A stretch of 64,000 bases of DNA. Origin: Acinetobacter nosocomialis NIPH 2119. Lineage in GTDB: Bacteria > Pseudomonadota > Gammaproteobacteria > Pseudomonadales > Moraxellaceae. Location of the stretch: positions 1,831,082 to 1,895,081 of the forward strand of contig NZ_KB849239.1 in assembly GCF_000368085.1 (NCBI RefSeq), in the 5' to 3' direction. Positions 8,548-19,700 of this stretch are shown one piece after another (positions within the stretch are counted from its first letter, which is position 1; each line of letters opens with the position of its first letter). Below the pieces are notes generated by a model that saw only the letters and a list, made by a program, of their open reading frames with translations, searched no databases and was not told where the DNA came from. The position numbers and the translations under genes were made by a program.

Positions 8548-9597
8548 ATGCAATTCAAACCACTTGGTCACACTGGCATTAACCTTCCAGAAATTTGCTT
8601 AGGTACTATGACATTTGGTGAGCAAAACACTCAACAAGAAGCTTTCGAACAACTCAATTACGCTTTAGAGCACGGTTTATATTTTTGGGATACGGCAGAG
8701 ATGTATTCCGTACCCCCTAAACCAGAAACATATGGTGCGACTGAAACCATTTTAGGCAATTGGTTTGCACAACATGGTCAACGTGACAAAGTATTCCTTG
8801 CTTCAAAAATTGCAGGTCCTGGCTTTGGTGGAACTCATATTCGAGAAGGTCATACCAAGTTTAATAGTGAACATATTTCACAAGCGATTGATGGTTCTCT
8901 TAAACGCCTCCAAACAGACTATATTGATCTCTACCAATTACACTGGCCAGAACGTCATACCAACTTTTTTGGCACGCTCGCTTATGGTAATCAGCAGGCC
9001 CACAATAATTACGACACTACGCCTTTAGAAGAGACATTACTTGCTCTTCAAAAAGAGATTAATCGAGGACGTATTCGTTATATCGGCTTATCTAATGAAA
9101 CGCCTTGGGGCACTATGAAGTTTTTACAGCTTGCTGAAAATTTAGGTGTAAGTAAATTTGTGAGTGTTCAAAACCCCTATAGCCTGCTTAATCGTACTTA
9201 TGAAATCGGTATGTCTGAGATTGCTAAATATGAAGGTGTAGGATTACTTGCATACTCTCCTCTTGCTTTTGGTTACTTAACTGGTAAGTTCAGAAATGGA
9301 GCACGACCTGCAAATGCTCGCGTTACTCTATTTCCACGCTTTAGCCGCTATAGCAATCCACAAAGTGAATGGGCAACGGAACAATATGCACAGCTCGCTG
9401 AAAAGCATGGTTTAAGCCTGACTCAATTAGCTCTGGCTTTTATTAAACAGCAGTTCTTTGTGACGAGTACAATTATTGGTGCGACTAGCTTAGATCAGCT
9501 CAAAGAGAATATTCAGGCTTTTGAAATTGAGCTTTCACCAGAAATTTTACAAGGCATTGAAGCCATTCATGTACAACAGCCTAATCCTGCCCCTTAA
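8548..9597 (+). CDS. tas: Aldo/keto reductase, Tas-like
   Basis: This 349-residue TIM-barrel NADPH-dependent oxidoreductase belongs to the aldo/keto reductase family. It follows E. coli Tas along its whole length (E. coli 346 residues), sharing LGTMTFGEQN near residues 19-28, AEMY..PP.PET near 51-61, SLKRLQTDY.DLYQ.HWP, IQNPYSLLNR and the C-terminal LGATTLDQLK-type segment. The catalytic tetrad positions (Asp and Tyr in DTAEMY, Lys in ASKI, His in QLHWPE) are all present. Tas was found in E. coli as a suppressor of tyrosine auxotrophy in starved cells; its physiological substrate is unclear. The gene is monocistronic between two terminators. Confidence 0.9.
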   Translation: MQFKPLGHTGINLPEICLGTMTFGEQNTQQEAFEQLNYALEHGLYFWDTAEMYSVPPKPETYGATETILGNWFAQHGQRDKVFLASKIAGPGFGGTHIREGHTKFNSEHISQAIDGSLKRLQTDYIDLYQLHWPERHTNFFGTLAYGNQQAHNNYDTTPLEETLLALQKEINRGRIRYIGLSNETPWGTMKFLQLAENLGVSKFVSVQNPYSLLNRTYEIGMSEIAKYEGVGLLAYSPLAFGYLTGKFRNGARPANARVTLFPRFSRYSNPQSEWATEQYAQLAEKHGLSLTQLALAFIKQQFFVTSTIIGATSLDQLKENIQAFEIELSPEILQGIEAIHVQQPNPAP

Positions 9598-9602
9598 AAA
9601 CA

Positions 9603-9630
9603 AAAAACGGATGCTTAAGCATCCGTTTTT
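9603..9630. terminator. Bidirectional terminator between tas and the M48 protease gene
   Basis: A 14-bp perfect palindrome, AAAAACGGATGCTT with AAGCATCCGTTTTT, lies between two convergent genes. T-tracts in both orientations make it usable from either side. Confidence 0.88.
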
Positions 9631-9654
9631 ATACTCACATTAAAGTTTTAAAAC

Positions 9655-10443
9655 TTATCTACGGCCATTATAAATAGCTAATGCTGCAGGTAAGTTTTTA
9701 CGCATATCATTAATACGCTGAGCATTAGATGGGTGAGTAGACAAGAAAGATGAACCACCAGCACCTTCAAGTTTGTTCATTTTTTCCCAGAGGGTAATAG
9801 CAGCATTTGGGTTATAACCTGCACGTGCCATTAACATTAAGCCCCCTTGGTCAGCACGGCTCTCTAAACTACGCGAATATGGTAAGCCCACCCCTACTTG
9901 CGAACCTAGTTGTGCAGCCGCCGCTCCTAATTGGTTAACGTTACCACCACCTGCATAGCTTAAGCCAATATTTAATGCCAAATCAGTTAAAGCTTGTGCG
10001 CCAATTTTACTTTTAGCATGCTCTTCTAAAGCGTGTGTCATTTCGTGGCCCATAACAGCTGCAATTTCAGCATCCGTTAGGTTGAGCTTATTCACAATAC
10101 CTGTGTAGAACACGACCTTACCACCTGGTGCAACGTAGGCGTTAACAGTATCTGATTTCAGTACAGCCAACTGCCAGCTAAATGGCTGCCCTGTTTGATT
10201 TACTTGGTCAGCATAAGGTTTTAAACGGTTGAAAACAGCATTAATACGGCTATAGGTACTTGAACTTGTATCTAAAGTCCCTTTAGCACGTGCTTCCTGC
10301 ACCATTTTAGTAAAACCTTGTGCAGACTGCGCATTTAATGTTGCTGTATCTGCACCAGCCATGTCAGCCATTGTTGCGCAACCAGAGATTGTTACAACAC
10401 CTGCAGCACACAAGCTTAAAAAAAGTTTCTTATTCATCAACAT
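9655..10443 (-). CDS. M48 family metalloprotease, lipoprotein
   Basis: This 262-residue protein begins with a lipoprotein signal ending in the lipobox ISGC, so Cys22 would be acylated and the protein anchored in the envelope facing the periplasm. The zinc motif HEMTH (His133, Glu134, His137) and the downstream ESRAD glutamate are typical of M48 peptidases such as E. coli LoiP, YcaL and BepA, which degrade misfolded outer-membrane proteins. It lacks the TPR domain of BepA and resembles LoiP/YcaL in length. Met1 and Met3 are both possible starts; an AGGTGA motif fits either. Exact orthology is not settled. Confidence 0.88.
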   Translation of the reverse strand: MLMNKKLFLSLCAAGVVTISGCATMADMAGADTATLNAQSAQGFTKMVQEARAKGTLDTSSSTYSRINAVFNRLKPYADQVNQTGQPFSWQLAVLKSDTVNAYVAPGGKVVFYTGIVNKLNLTDAEIAAVMGHEMTHALEEHAKSKIGAQALTDLALNIGLSYAGGGNVNQLGAAAAQLGSQVGVGLPYSRSLESRADQGGLMLMARAGYNPNAAITLWEKMNKLEGAGGSSFLSTHPSNAQRINDMRKNLPAALAIYNGRR

Positions 10444-10553
10444 GGGTCACCTAAATCTTAAAAAAACTGTTTATTCTTTTGCACTTATTATAAGAAATAG
10501 CACATAAGCTTTGAATCTCTCATTTCTTCACGATCATAGTATTTATGTAACGA

Positions 10554-10871
10554 TCAAGCAGATAAAGTCATCAAATAAATCCAGAACAGTAAACATATTA
10601 TATTTAGGACAAGATAGACATGGCTTAAAGGCTTAACTTTCTCTTCAAGAGAGGGACTTGTCCTTTTCCATAAGAGATAACTGTTTTGTATAAAAACGAC
10701 CGGAATTAAGACACAAGCAATCAAAACAGAAAGACTCATAAATGCTGTCATGAAGAAGTCAGGGTTATAATTTTGGCCATAAATGACTAACATAGCTAAC
10801 GTTGGTGAACCACCGATCGCAAACAAAAAAGAATAAAAAATGGTTTTTGAAATAGTGGGTTGCAATTTCAT
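10554..10871 (-). CDS. Hypothetical small inner-membrane protein
   Basis: This 105-residue protein has three predicted membrane-spanning stretches (about residues 10-32, 42-62 and 85-103) and short polar loops. I recognise no family. It lies between the M48 protease gene and purA, both on the same strand, but a terminator after purA and gaps of 110 and 126 bases suggest it is transcribed alone. The start is chosen at MKLQPT, the first Met before the hydrophobic region. Coding nature is supported by consistent membrane topology rather than by homology. Confidence 0.6.
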   Translation of the reverse strand: MKLQPTISKTIFYSFLFAIGGSPTLAMLVIYGQNYNPDFFMTAFMSLSVLIACVLIPVVFIQNSYLLWKRTSPSLEEKVKPLSHVYLVLNIICLLFWIYLMTLSA

Positions 10872-10954
10872 TTTAGTTCATCATCCATGACATCACTTAT
10901 ATTTCTGTTTTAATCTGAATTAGACAAAACAGAAACTGCACTTTAGTCGGATAT

Positions 10955-10983
10955 AAAAAAGCCCCCTTTTTCAGGAGGCTTTT
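10955..10983 (-). terminator. Terminator of purA
   Basis: On the minus strand the stem AGCCTCC / GGGGGCT (one G-U pair) is followed by six T, starting 15 bases after the purA stop codon. Confidence 0.85.
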
Positions 10984-10997
10984 ATCATCTTTGCAAA

Positions 10998-12332
<1,335 letters not shown>

Positions 12333-12380
12333 TCATGCTGTTAAAATTGGAAACCATCAGTAAAAACTTACCGCTGGCGT

Positions 12381-13547
12381 TTAAATCTTTTCAATATTCC
12401 ATTGACCGTTTTGCAACACGAGTTGATGTGTCGCATAAGGAATAGAACCTAAATTATCATTACCTAACAATTGGACTACACGTAAGCCTTCTGAACGTGC
12501 ATTTGCGATTGCTTTAAGTAAATCTGCATCAGTACCTTTAGGTGCCACTACAGTTTCAATTTCGGCAAACTGATTTGCACCTAAGGCATATAAATCACAA
12601 CTGAAACCAGTAGCAGGACGTGCACGACCGAAGTGTTCACCAATACCATCGTAACGGCCACCTTGCGCTAAAGGTGCAGCACGGTTCGGTGCATAAACTG
12701 CATACATCAACCCCGTGTGATAGTGGTAACTGCGAAGTTCGACAACATCAATCCCAACATTCAGTGCTGGCCAACGGTTTTTAATTTGTTCAAGTGTAGT
12801 TTTGAGCGCATTTAATGCAGCATCAAATTCAACATCTTTTAAAATATCTGTGCTTAAATGAGTTTGTAATGCTTCTAAATCACTTGCATAGCGACCAAGT
12901 GCATAGAAGTCTGAACCCATATTTAAATTTTGAGTAAATTCAGCTAACTCAGGTAATGCTTTTCTTTGATAAAGATCAGATAACTCATGCTCTTCATTTT
13001 TAGAAAGTCCGGCATATTTTACTAAGCTGCGAAATAGCCCTACATGTCCTAAGTCTAAATGTGCGCCTTGCAATGTATAAGCATTTTCAATGAGCCCAAG
13101 CATTACATCGACCATTTCAACATCAGCTTCAATACTATCGTGGCCATATAGCTCTGCACCTAATTGTAAAGGTGCGCGAGTCGCATTGAAATTTTGTGGT
13201 TTTGTATGTAATACAGTCCCTGCATAACAGTAACGTGCAACCCCTTCAACAGGTCTTACATGTGCATCAATACGTGCAACTTGAGGCGTCATATCAGCAC
13301 GGATACCGAGTAAACGGCCTGAAAGCTGATCAATCACCTTAAAAGTTACTAAATCCAGGTCTTGATTTGATTCTGATAATGAAGACAACGATTCGATGTA
13401 TTCGATAAATGGTGTATATACCAGTTGATAACCTCTTACTGAGAGGAAATCTATAGCTTCACGGCGAAGTTTTTCAATGACTTGCGCCTGTTCCGGCAAT
13501 ACATCTGCTACCCCGTCAGGCAGCAACCATGTCTCTGAAATGGTCAT
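12381..13547 (-). CDS. hisZ: ATP phosphoribosyltransferase regulatory subunit HisZ
   Basis: This 388-residue paralogue of the histidyl-tRNA synthetase catalytic domain lacks the anticodon-binding domain and does not charge tRNA. HisZ binds the short form of HisG and confers histidine feedback control on the first step of histidine synthesis. Visible synthetase-like features are the motif-2 region (about 105-135, RYCYAGTVLHTK) and the modified histidine-loop APLAQGGRYDGIG (about 290). Its presence implies that the genome carries a short HisG elsewhere. It lies directly upstream of purA, as in many proteobacteria. Confidence 0.95.
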   Translation of the reverse strand: MTISETWLLPDGVADVLPEQAQVIEKLRREAIDFLSVRGYQLVYTPFIEYIESLSSLSESNQDLDLVTFKVIDQLSGRLLGIRADMTPQVARIDAHVRPVEGVARYCYAGTVLHTKPQNFNATRAPLQLGAELYGHDSIEADVEMVDVMLGLIENAYTLQGAHLDLGHVGLFRSLVKYAGLSKNEEHELSDLYQRKALPELAEFTQNLNMGSDFYALGRYASDLEALQTHLSTDILKDVEFDAALNALKTTLEQIKNRWPALNVGIDVVELRSYHYHTGLMYAVYAPNRAAPLAQGGRYDGIGEHFGRARPATGFSCDLYALGANQFAEIETVVAPKGTDADLLKAIANARSEGLRVVQLLGNDNLGSIPYATHQLVLQNGQWNIEKI

Positions 13548-13590
13548 ATTTCAAGCCTAAAATCTGATCAACGTGGAACGACCCCACATA

Positions 13591-13615
13591 AAAAAATCGG
13601 GAACACACCCGATTT
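13591..13615 (-). terminator. Minus-strand terminator upstream of hisZ
   Basis: The stem AAATCGGG / CCCGATTT with a 6-base loop is followed on the minus strand by a T-run. It lies 44 bases before the hisZ start and would stop read-through from the GAPDH-type gene. The stretch 13616-13858 before it holds no gene that I can see. Confidence 0.75.
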
Positions 13616-13858
13616 CTCTTAGTGTAGCATGATACTTTGTGCCATGCACCTGACAATTTGCATAAATCTTTCTAAATAAACTCTAAAGTCAAAAAGAAGA
13701 GATTAACAATTAACAATATTATTCAATACTTTACTCTTATTCACTTTAGTTATTAATAGAGCTTGTTCGACCAAAGAATGGGCCAATATCTGAACTATCA
13801 CCTTGTTTCCAGTTAACCAACCTTAACTGCTGAACAGCTTTCCTAAGTCATTTCAAAT

Positions 13859-14878
13859 TTAGAAAGAATCACACAAGTCTAATAATCGATTTGCATAGCC
13901 CCATTCATTATCGTACCAAGCAAATACTTTAGCTTGATGCCCAACGACCATAGTTTGAGTTAAATCAACAATAAGTGAATAAGGCGAATGATTAAAATCG
14001 CTTGAAACGAGTGGCTCATCAGTCACTGCCATAATTTCCGCATAATCTGTTTGAGAAGCCTTAATCAACAATTCATTAATATGATGAACAGTAATTGGTG
14101 ATTGTGCGATAAAAGTTAAATCAATGGCAGCCACATTAATGGTGGGAACTCGAATTGAATAGCCATCAATACGGTCTTCCATTTTAGGCATTACACGTTT
14201 TAATGCACCAAGTGCACTAGACGTAGTTGGAATAATATTTTGACCAGAAGCTCTGGCACGACGTAAATCACGGTGCGCATGGTCAAGCACAGACTGATCT
14301 GCTGTTACGGCATGAATTTCTGTCATGAGCGCAGTTTCAATCCCAAATGCATCATCAATGATTTTTACTAACGGCACTAAAGCCTGTGTCGTACATGACA
14401 CACTTGATATGATTTGATCAGACGCTTTCACATCGGCATGGTTAACGCCATAGACAATTGCAGCATCGACATGGTCAAAAGGTGCAGCCCCAATAATGAC
14501 TCTTTTTGCCCCTGCTTCTAAGTGGCGGGTTGCATCAGCATGAGAACGGAACAAGCCTGTACACTCGAGTACAACATCAATTTGCAAGCTTGCCCACGGT
14601 AAAAGTTCTGGCTGTTTTTGCTGCAAAACTTCAACTTTCAAATTTCTTTGGTTAGATTGAATATTTAAATAAATCTTTTCATTTTCAATCGCTATGTCAA
14701 CTTTGCCATTAAAACGACCATGAGTTGAGTCATATTTAAATAAATGCACTAGTGTCTGTACATCTGCTATATCGTTAATCGCCACGATTTCAAAATGAAA
14801 TTGTTTCGGGCTTTCAAACCATGCACGTAAAACATTACGTCCAATCCGGCCAAACCCATTAATGGCGATACGTTGCAT
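13859..14878 (-). CDS. Glyceraldehyde-3-phosphate / erythrose-4-phosphate dehydrogenase family protein
   Basis: This 339-residue NAD-dependent dehydrogenase has the Rossmann motif GFGRIGRN at residues 8-15, the catalytic Cys162 in SCTTQ, and the usual sugar-phosphate segment RVPTINVAAIDL. The features DDAFGIE, DLRRARASGQNIIP and RVPTINV resemble E. coli Epd (erythrose-4-phosphate dehydrogenase, vitamin B6 synthesis) as much as GapA. The residue after CTT is Gln, where almost all family members have Asn. No pgk, fba or pdx gene is adjacent to help decide. A phosphorylating GAPDH used for gluconeogenesis is the main alternative. It is divergent from alaS. Confidence 0.85.
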   Translation of the reverse strand: MQRIAINGFGRIGRNVLRAWFESPKQFHFEIVAINDIADVQTLVHLFKYDSTHGRFNGKVDIAIENEKIYLNIQSNQRNLKVEVLQQKQPELLPWASLQIDVVLECTGLFRSHADATRHLEAGAKRVIIGAAPFDHVDAAIVYGVNHADVKASDQIISSVSCTTQALVPLVKIIDDAFGIETALMTEIHAVTADQSVLDHAHRDLRRARASGQNIIPTTSSALGALKRVMPKMEDRIDGYSIRVPTINVAAIDLTFIAQSPITVHHINELLIKASQTDYAEIMAVTDEPLVSSDFNHSPYSLIVDLTQTMVVGHQAKVFAWYDNEWGYANRLLDLCDSF

Positions 14879-14998
14879 GACCTATCCTTATCTACAAAAC
14901 CAGAAACGAAAGAAGGCATATAGTAAAACACGTGAAGGCCAATTGAATATAGATTTTTAGCCAAATCACAGTTTTGTAAGATATTCCCTCTAAAATCG

Positions 14999-15027
14999 TT
15001 GGTTCGGTGGGGTTTTTCCGTTACAAT
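14999..15027 (+). promoter_or_regulatory. Predicted sigma-70 promoter of alaS
   Basis: TTGGTT (14999-15004) and TACAAT (15022-15027) are separated by 17 bases, about 105-120 bases upstream of alaS. The match to -35/-10 consensus is moderate but the spacing is ideal. Confidence 0.45.
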
Positions 15028-15147
15028 TTAGCGTTTTTTAAAAATAAGCCCCGTATCACATGCAAGATTTGTGAACAAACAAACTTGTGGTGATGCTTTT
15101 AGCCAAATTCGAAAATATGGAGTGACTTGGTTGTGAGTACTCGTTTA

Positions 15148-17784
15148 ATGACATCTGCTGAAATTCGTGAAGCATTTTTGCGCTACTTTGAAACGCAAGG
15201 GCATACACGTGTTGCATCGAGTTCTCTTGTTCCTGCCAACGACCCAACTTTATTATTTACAAATGCTGGGATGAACCAGTTTAAAGACTGTTTTTTAGGT
15301 CTTGAAAAACGTGATTATGTACGTGCAACAACATCACAAAAATGTGTACGTGCAGGCGGTAAACACAACGATTTAGATAACGTCGGCTATACAGCTCGTC
15401 ACCATACATTCTTTGAAATGTTAGGTAACTTCTCATTTGGTGACTATTTCAAACGTGATGCACTTAAGTTTGCTTGGGAGTTTTTAACCAGCGAACAATG
15501 GCTAGCTTTACCGAAAGATCGCTTATATGTAACGGTTTATCATACAGATGACGAAGCTTATGACATCTGGAATAAAGAAATTGGTTTAGCTCCAGAGCGT
15601 ATTATCCGTATTGGTGATAACAAAGGCGAAAAATACGCATCAGATAACTTCTGGGCAATGGGTGATACAGGTCCTTGTGGTCCATGTTCTGAAATTTTCT
15701 TTGACCACGGTGATCACATTTGGGGTGGCTTACCTGGTTCTCCTGAAGAAGATGGCGACCGTTTCATTGAAATCTGGAATAACGTTTTCATGCAGTTTAA
15801 CCGTACTGCTGATGGCGTACTTCACCCTCTTCCAGCTCCATCTGTAGATACAGGTATGGGCTTAGAGCGTATTTCTGCAGTATTGCAACATGTTAATTCA
15901 AACTATGACATTGACCTGTTCCAACACTTATTAAAAGCTGCTGCAAACATTATTGGTATTGAAGACGAAGGTCAGCCTTCTTTACGTGTCGTTGCAGACC
16001 ATGCGCGTTCTTGCTGCTTCTTAATTGCTGATGGTGTAAATCCAAGCAATGAAGGACGTGGTTATGTATTACGTCGTATTATTCGCCGTGCTGTTCGTCA
16101 TGGTAACAAGCTTGGTGCAACAGGTACGTTCTTCTACAAAATGTTGCAACCATTAATTGAAGTGATGGGTCAGGCTTATCCTGAGTTAGAAGCTCGTCGT
16201 GATGTGATTGAAGCAACTTTAATTCGTGAAGAAGAACAGTTTGCTAAAACACTTGAGCAAGGCTTAAAACTTCTCGAAGGTGAACTTGCTCAGTTAAAAG
16301 ACAAAACTATTCCGGGTGCGACTGTATTTAAACTTTACGACACTTATGGCTTCCCGACAGACTTAACTGCGGATATTGCACGTGAACGTGGCTTTATTAT
16401 TGATGAAGCTGGTTTTGAAGTTGAAATGGCTGCACAGCGTCAACGTGCACGTGATGCTGGTAAGTTTGCAGTTGACTATAACAGCATTGTAAAAGTCGAA
16501 GGCGAAACTCAGTTTGACGGTTATATCAACACAACTGGTCAAGGTCAGATTGTAGCGATCTATAAAGATGGCGTACAAGTTGACGAAGTTTCTGAAGGCG
16601 ACGAAGCACTTATCGTTTTAAACCAAACTCCTTTCTATGCTGAAAGTGGTGGTCAGATTGGTGATACTGGTATCTTCAAAAACGAAACTGGTATTTTTGA
16701 AGTTCAAGACACCAAAAAGTCAGGCGGTGCTTTTGTTCATCAAGGTATTGTGACTGTTGGTAACCTCAAAGCAAATCAAAATGTAGAAGCGATTGTTAAA
16801 GCAGACATTCGTGAAGCTACTGCGCGCAACCACTCAGCAACTCACTTGTTACATGCTGCCCTTCGTCAAATCTTAGGTTCACATGTACAACAAAAAGGTT
16901 CTTTAGTTGCAAGCGACATCTTACGTTTTGACTTTGCAAATGACCAACCTGTTTCATTTGAACAATTACAACAAGTTGAACGTCTCGTAAATGCTGAAAT
17001 CATTGCCAATACTCCAGTGACGACTGAGCTTCTCGACATTGAAGCAGCAAAAGCAAAAGGCGCAATGATGCTGTTCGGTGAAAAATACGGCGATGAAGTT
17101 CGTGTACTTTCTATGGGTTCAGTTATTGATGAGAAAAACTTCTCAATCGAACTTTGTGGCGGTATTCACGTAAAACGTACAGGTGATATTGGTTTATTCA
17201 AAATCACTTCTGAAGGTGGTGTAGCTGCTGGTGTACGTCGTATTGAAGCAGTGACTGGCACTAAAGCATTAGAAGTGGTACAAAAAGCTGATCATGATAT
17301 TCAGCACATTAATAGCTTACTAAAAGCACAGAAAGACCAAACAGTTGAGCGTGTACAAGCCAATGTAGAATTGGTTTCTGCATTACAAAAGCAGATTGAA
17401 CAGCTCAACCAGAAATTGGCAAACTTCCAAGCGGCTGATTTGATTGACCAAGTTCAAACCATTGCTGGTCGTCAAACGCTTATTACTACTGTTCAAGGGG
17501 TTGATGCCAAAGCGCTTCGCAACTTACATGACAGTGTAAAATCAAAATTAGAGAACGCAGTGATTGTGTTAGCAGGTGTAGAGGGTGACAAAGTCAGCCT
17601 GCTTGCATCAGTCGCGTCACAATACACTGCAAATCTAAAAGCAGGTGACATCATCAAACATCTAGCAACTGAACTAGGTGGTAAAGGTGGTGGTAAACCT
17701 GACTTAGCACAAGGTGGCGCGCCACTTAACGAGAAGTTTGGACAAGTGATCGCAGCATTGCCTGCATGGCTTGAACAAAAATAA
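15148..17784 (+). CDS. alaS: Alanyl-tRNA synthetase
   Basis: This 878-residue enzyme charges tRNA(Ala). The class-II catalytic domain opens with [11 protein letters not shown] and has [10 protein letters not shown] (about 39-48). The editing domain carries the [11 protein letters not shown] zinc/editing motif (about residues 563-573) with a downstream CGGIHV. The C-terminal DHHA1/C-Ala domain ends in [14 protein letters not shown]. The start is uncertain: ATG 15148 aligns best with family N-termini, GTG 15133 has the better spaced ribosome-binding site (GGAG at 15119), and TTG 15127 is unlikely. It is followed by lysC after 65 bases containing a hairpin with no U-tract, so partial read-through into lysC is possible. 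Confidence 0.97.
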   Translation: MTSAEIREAFLRYFETQGHTRVASSSLVPANDPTLLFTNAGMNQFKDCFLGLEKRDYVRATTSQKCVRAGGKHNDLDNVGYTARHHTFFEMLGNFSFGDYFKRDALKFAWEFLTSEQWLALPKDRLYVTVYHTDDEAYDIWNKEIGLAPERIIRIGDNKGEKYASDNFWAMGDTGPCGPCSEIFFDHGDHIWGGLPGSPEEDGDRFIEIWNNVFMQFNRTADGVLHPLPAPSVDTGMGLERISAVLQHVNSNYDIDLFQHLLKAAANIIGIEDEGQPSLRVVADHARSCCFLIADGVNPSNEGRGYVLRRIIRRAVRHGNKLGATGTFFYKMLQPLIEVMGQAYPELEARRDVIEATLIREEEQFAKTLEQGLKLLEGELAQLKDKTIPGATVFKLYDTYGFPTDLTADIARERGFIIDEAGFEVEMAAQRQRARDAGKFAVDYNSIVKVEGETQFDGYINTTGQGQIVAIYKDGVQVDEVSEGDEALIVLNQTPFYAESGGQIGDTGIFKNETGIFEVQDTKKSGGAFVHQGIVTVGNLKANQNVEAIVKADIREATARNHSATHLLHAALRQILGSHVQQKGSLVASDILRFDFANDQPVSFEQLQQVERLVNAEIIANTPVTTELLDIEAAKAKGAMMLFGEKYGDEVRVLSMGSVIDEKNFSIELCGGIHVKRTGDIGLFKITSEGGVAAGVRRIEAVTGTKALEVVQKADHDIQHINSLLKAQKDQTVERVQANVELVSALQKQIEQLNQKLANFQAADLIDQVQTIAGRQTLITTVQGVDAKALRNLHDSVKSKLENAVIVLAGVEGDKVSLLASVASQYTANLKAGDIIKHLATELGGKGGGKPDLAQGGAPLNEKFGQVIAALPAWLEQK

Positions 17785-17804
17785 GACTTCACTTTTTGTG
17801 TAAC

Positions 17805-17830
17805 TGACCCTGAAAAGCCTCTCAGGGTCA
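17805..17830 (+). other. Stem-loop in the alaS-lysC gap
   Basis: The 9-bp perfect stem TGACCCTGA / TCAGGGTCA with an 8-base loop lies 20 bases before the lysC start codon and is not followed by T-residues. It is not a standard terminator. It could be an RNA-processing or translational-control hairpin, since its 3' arm lies close to the lysC ribosome-binding region. Confidence 0.5.
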
Positions 17831-17849
17831 TGGCTTATATGGAACAACT

Positions 17850-19130
17850 ATGGCATTAATCGTTCAAAAATATGGCGGTACTTCTATGGGTACCCCCGAG
17901 CGCATTTTAAATGTTGCTCGTCGTGTGAAGCGTTGGCATGATCACGGTCACAAGGTTGTTGTGGTCGTATCTGCAATGAGTGGTGAAACAAACCGCTTAC
18001 TTGCCCTCGCTAAAGCCATTACCGAAACACCTGACCCACGCGAGTTAGACCAAATGGTTTCAACCGGTGAACAGGTGACGATTTCCATGTTAGCTATGGC
18101 ACTTAATTCGATTGGTGTGGAAGCTAAATCCTATACCGGACGTCAAGTCGGTATTAAAACTGACAGTGCATTTACCAAGGCGCGTATTGAGTCGATTGAC
18201 ACAGATGTCATGACCAATGACCTAGATGCAGGCCGTGTTATTGTAGTTGCAGGCTTCCAAGGCTTTGACGCTAATGGAAACACAACTACTCTAGGACGTG
18301 GTGGTTCAGATACTTCTGGTGTTGCGATTGCTGCTGCACTTAAAGCAGATGAATGCCAAATCTATACTGACGTTGATGGTGTTTACACTACAGATCCTCG
18401 TGTTGCTCCTAAAGCGAAGAAAATTGATCGTATTTCTTTTGAAGAAATGCTAGAAATGGCATCATTAGGTTCAAAAGTTTTACAAATTCGCTCAGTAGAA
18501 TTTGCCGGAAAATATCAAGTTCCTTTACGCGTATTATCAAGCTTTGATAATGATGACGACGGCGCATTTGACGACGAATTTAAAGAAAATGTAGGTACAC
18601 TCATTACTACTGAGGCAGAAGACACTATGGAACAGCCAATCATTGCAGGTATTGCTTTTAACCGTGACGAAGCAAAATTAACGATTTTAGGTGTACCTGA
18701 TGAACCAGGTATTGCTTCTAAAATTTTATCACCAGTAAGTGATGCCAACATTGAAGTGGACATGATAGTCCAAAATGTTGAAGAAGATGGCACAACAGAT
18801 TTTACGTTTACTGTAAACCGTGTTGATTTAGCGAAAGCTGAAAAAATCTTAAATGAAACTGCCAAAAATATTGGTGCACGCGAAGTTTCAACACGTGACG
18901 ATATTGTAAAAGTTTCAATTGTTGGTGTGGGTATGCGCTCACACGCTGGTGTAGCAAGCAAGATGTTTACTGCCCTCGCAGACGAAGGTATTAATATCCT
19001 TATGATCTCAACATCTGAAATTAAGGTGTCTGTCATCATTGATGAGAAATATCTTGAACTTGCAGTTCGTTGCCTACATACCGCTTTTGGTTTAGATCGC
19101 GAACACGGTGAAAGCAGCGCCCGCGCTTAA
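17850..19130 (+). CDS. lysC: Aspartate kinase
   Basis: This 426-residue mono-functional aspartokinase phosphorylates aspartate, the entry step to lysine, threonine, methionine and diaminopimelate. The N-terminal kinase domain starts with VQKYGGTSMG (residues 5-14), has STGEQVT near 71-77 and the GRGGSDTS active-site loop near 150-157. Two C-terminal ACT domains (about 270-340 and 350-410) provide feedback control by lysine/threonine. Its length and layout match the alpha-subunit type found in pseudomonads. It lies downstream of alaS in the same direction, as in Pseudomonas, where csrA/rsmA also follows. Confidence 0.97.
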   Translation: MALIVQKYGGTSMGTPERILNVARRVKRWHDHGHKVVVVVSAMSGETNRLLALAKAITETPDPRELDQMVSTGEQVTISMLAMALNSIGVEAKSYTGRQVGIKTDSAFTKARIESIDTDVMTNDLDAGRVIVVAGFQGFDANGNTTTLGRGGSDTSGVAIAAALKADECQIYTDVDGVYTTDPRVAPKAKKIDRISFEEMLEMASLGSKVLQIRSVEFAGKYQVPLRVLSSFDNDDDGAFDDEFKENVGTLITTEAEDTMEQPIIAGIAFNRDEAKLTILGVPDEPGIASKILSPVSDANIEVDMIVQNVEEDGTTDFTFTVNRVDLAKAEKILNETAKNIGAREVSTRDDIVKVSIVGVGMRSHAGVASKMFTALADEGINILMISTSEIKVSVIIDEKYLELAVRCLHTAFGLDREHGESSARA

Positions 19131-19194
19131 TTTTACCAACCGGTCAAGAATTCATTAAAAAATGTTTACTTGTCCGACAATAATCAAAGAAAAC

Positions 19195-19230
19195 ACAGAG
19201 CCGCTATAGTTTTTTTTATAGCGGCTCTGT
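19195..19230 (+). terminator. Strong hairpin terminator after lysC
   Basis: A 14-bp perfect stem (ACAGAGCCGCTATA with its complement) encloses an 8-base GTTTTTTT loop, 65 bases past the lysC stop. The tail is TATATT rather than a pure T-run, so termination efficiency is uncertain. Confidence 0.7.
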
Positions 19231-19376
19231 TATATTAAACGGAAAGTTTTTTGGCAGAGATTATCAAAATATGACTTTGTTCTCATATTTCTGTTAGAAT
19301 CTGACTGAAAACTGAGGTTGAGCTTTTTATTTGGGTACCAATATTGCAGTTTTAAGCGTTTAGCAAGGAGATAAAC

Positions 19377-19631
19377 ATGCTGATTCTGACCCGCCGTGTC
19401 GGGGAAACATTAATGATTGGGGATCAAGTCAGTGTTACTGTGCTTGGCGTCAAAGGAAACCAGGTTCGAATTGGTGTGAATGCGCCAAAAGAGGTTTCTG
19501 TTCATCGCGAAGAAATTTATCAACGTATTCAACATGAACGTGCAATGCATGAACACCTTCAACATCTTGATCAAGATTATCAAGTTTCATATGAAGATGA
19601 TAATTATGCACAGAAAAACTTCAATCGTTAG
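19377..19631 (+). CDS. csrA: Carbon storage regulator CsrA/RsmA
   Basis: This RNA-binding post-transcriptional regulator blocks or stimulates translation by binding GGA-containing hairpins. Residues 1-58 are a complete CsrA domain, with the [10 protein letters not shown] start and the RNA-contact region around [12 protein letters not shown] (Arg44 equivalent). The protein is 84 residues, about 20 longer than the E. coli form; the extra C-terminal tail is rich in His, Gln, Asp and Tyr, as seen in Acinetobacter/Moraxella proteins. A strong AAGGAG ribosome-binding site precedes the ATG. The lysC-csrA order is conserved in pseudomonads. A terminator follows. Confidence 0.96.
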   Translation: MLILTRRVGETLMIGDQVSVTVLGVKGNQVRIGVNAPKEVSVHREEIYQRIQHERAMHEHLQHLDQDYQVSYEDDNYAQKNFNR

Positions 19632-19653
19632 TATGAAGTTATTCTCTCCCTAA

Positions 19654-19686
19654 TTAAAGCGACTTTATAGTCGCTTTAAATTTTTT
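19654..19686. terminator. Bidirectional terminator between csrA and rnhB
   Basis: An 11-bp stem TTAAAGCGACT / AGTCGCTTTAA with loop TTAT is followed by AT-rich and T-rich sequence. It separates the convergent csrA and rnhB genes. Confidence 0.8.
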
Positions 19687-19700
19687 GGGAGTATATAAAT

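Noticed and set aside
15127..15147. TTG at 15127 as start of alaS
   Set aside because: It is only 4 bases from GGAG and extends past the usual family N-terminus; GTG 15133 and ATG 15148 are better.
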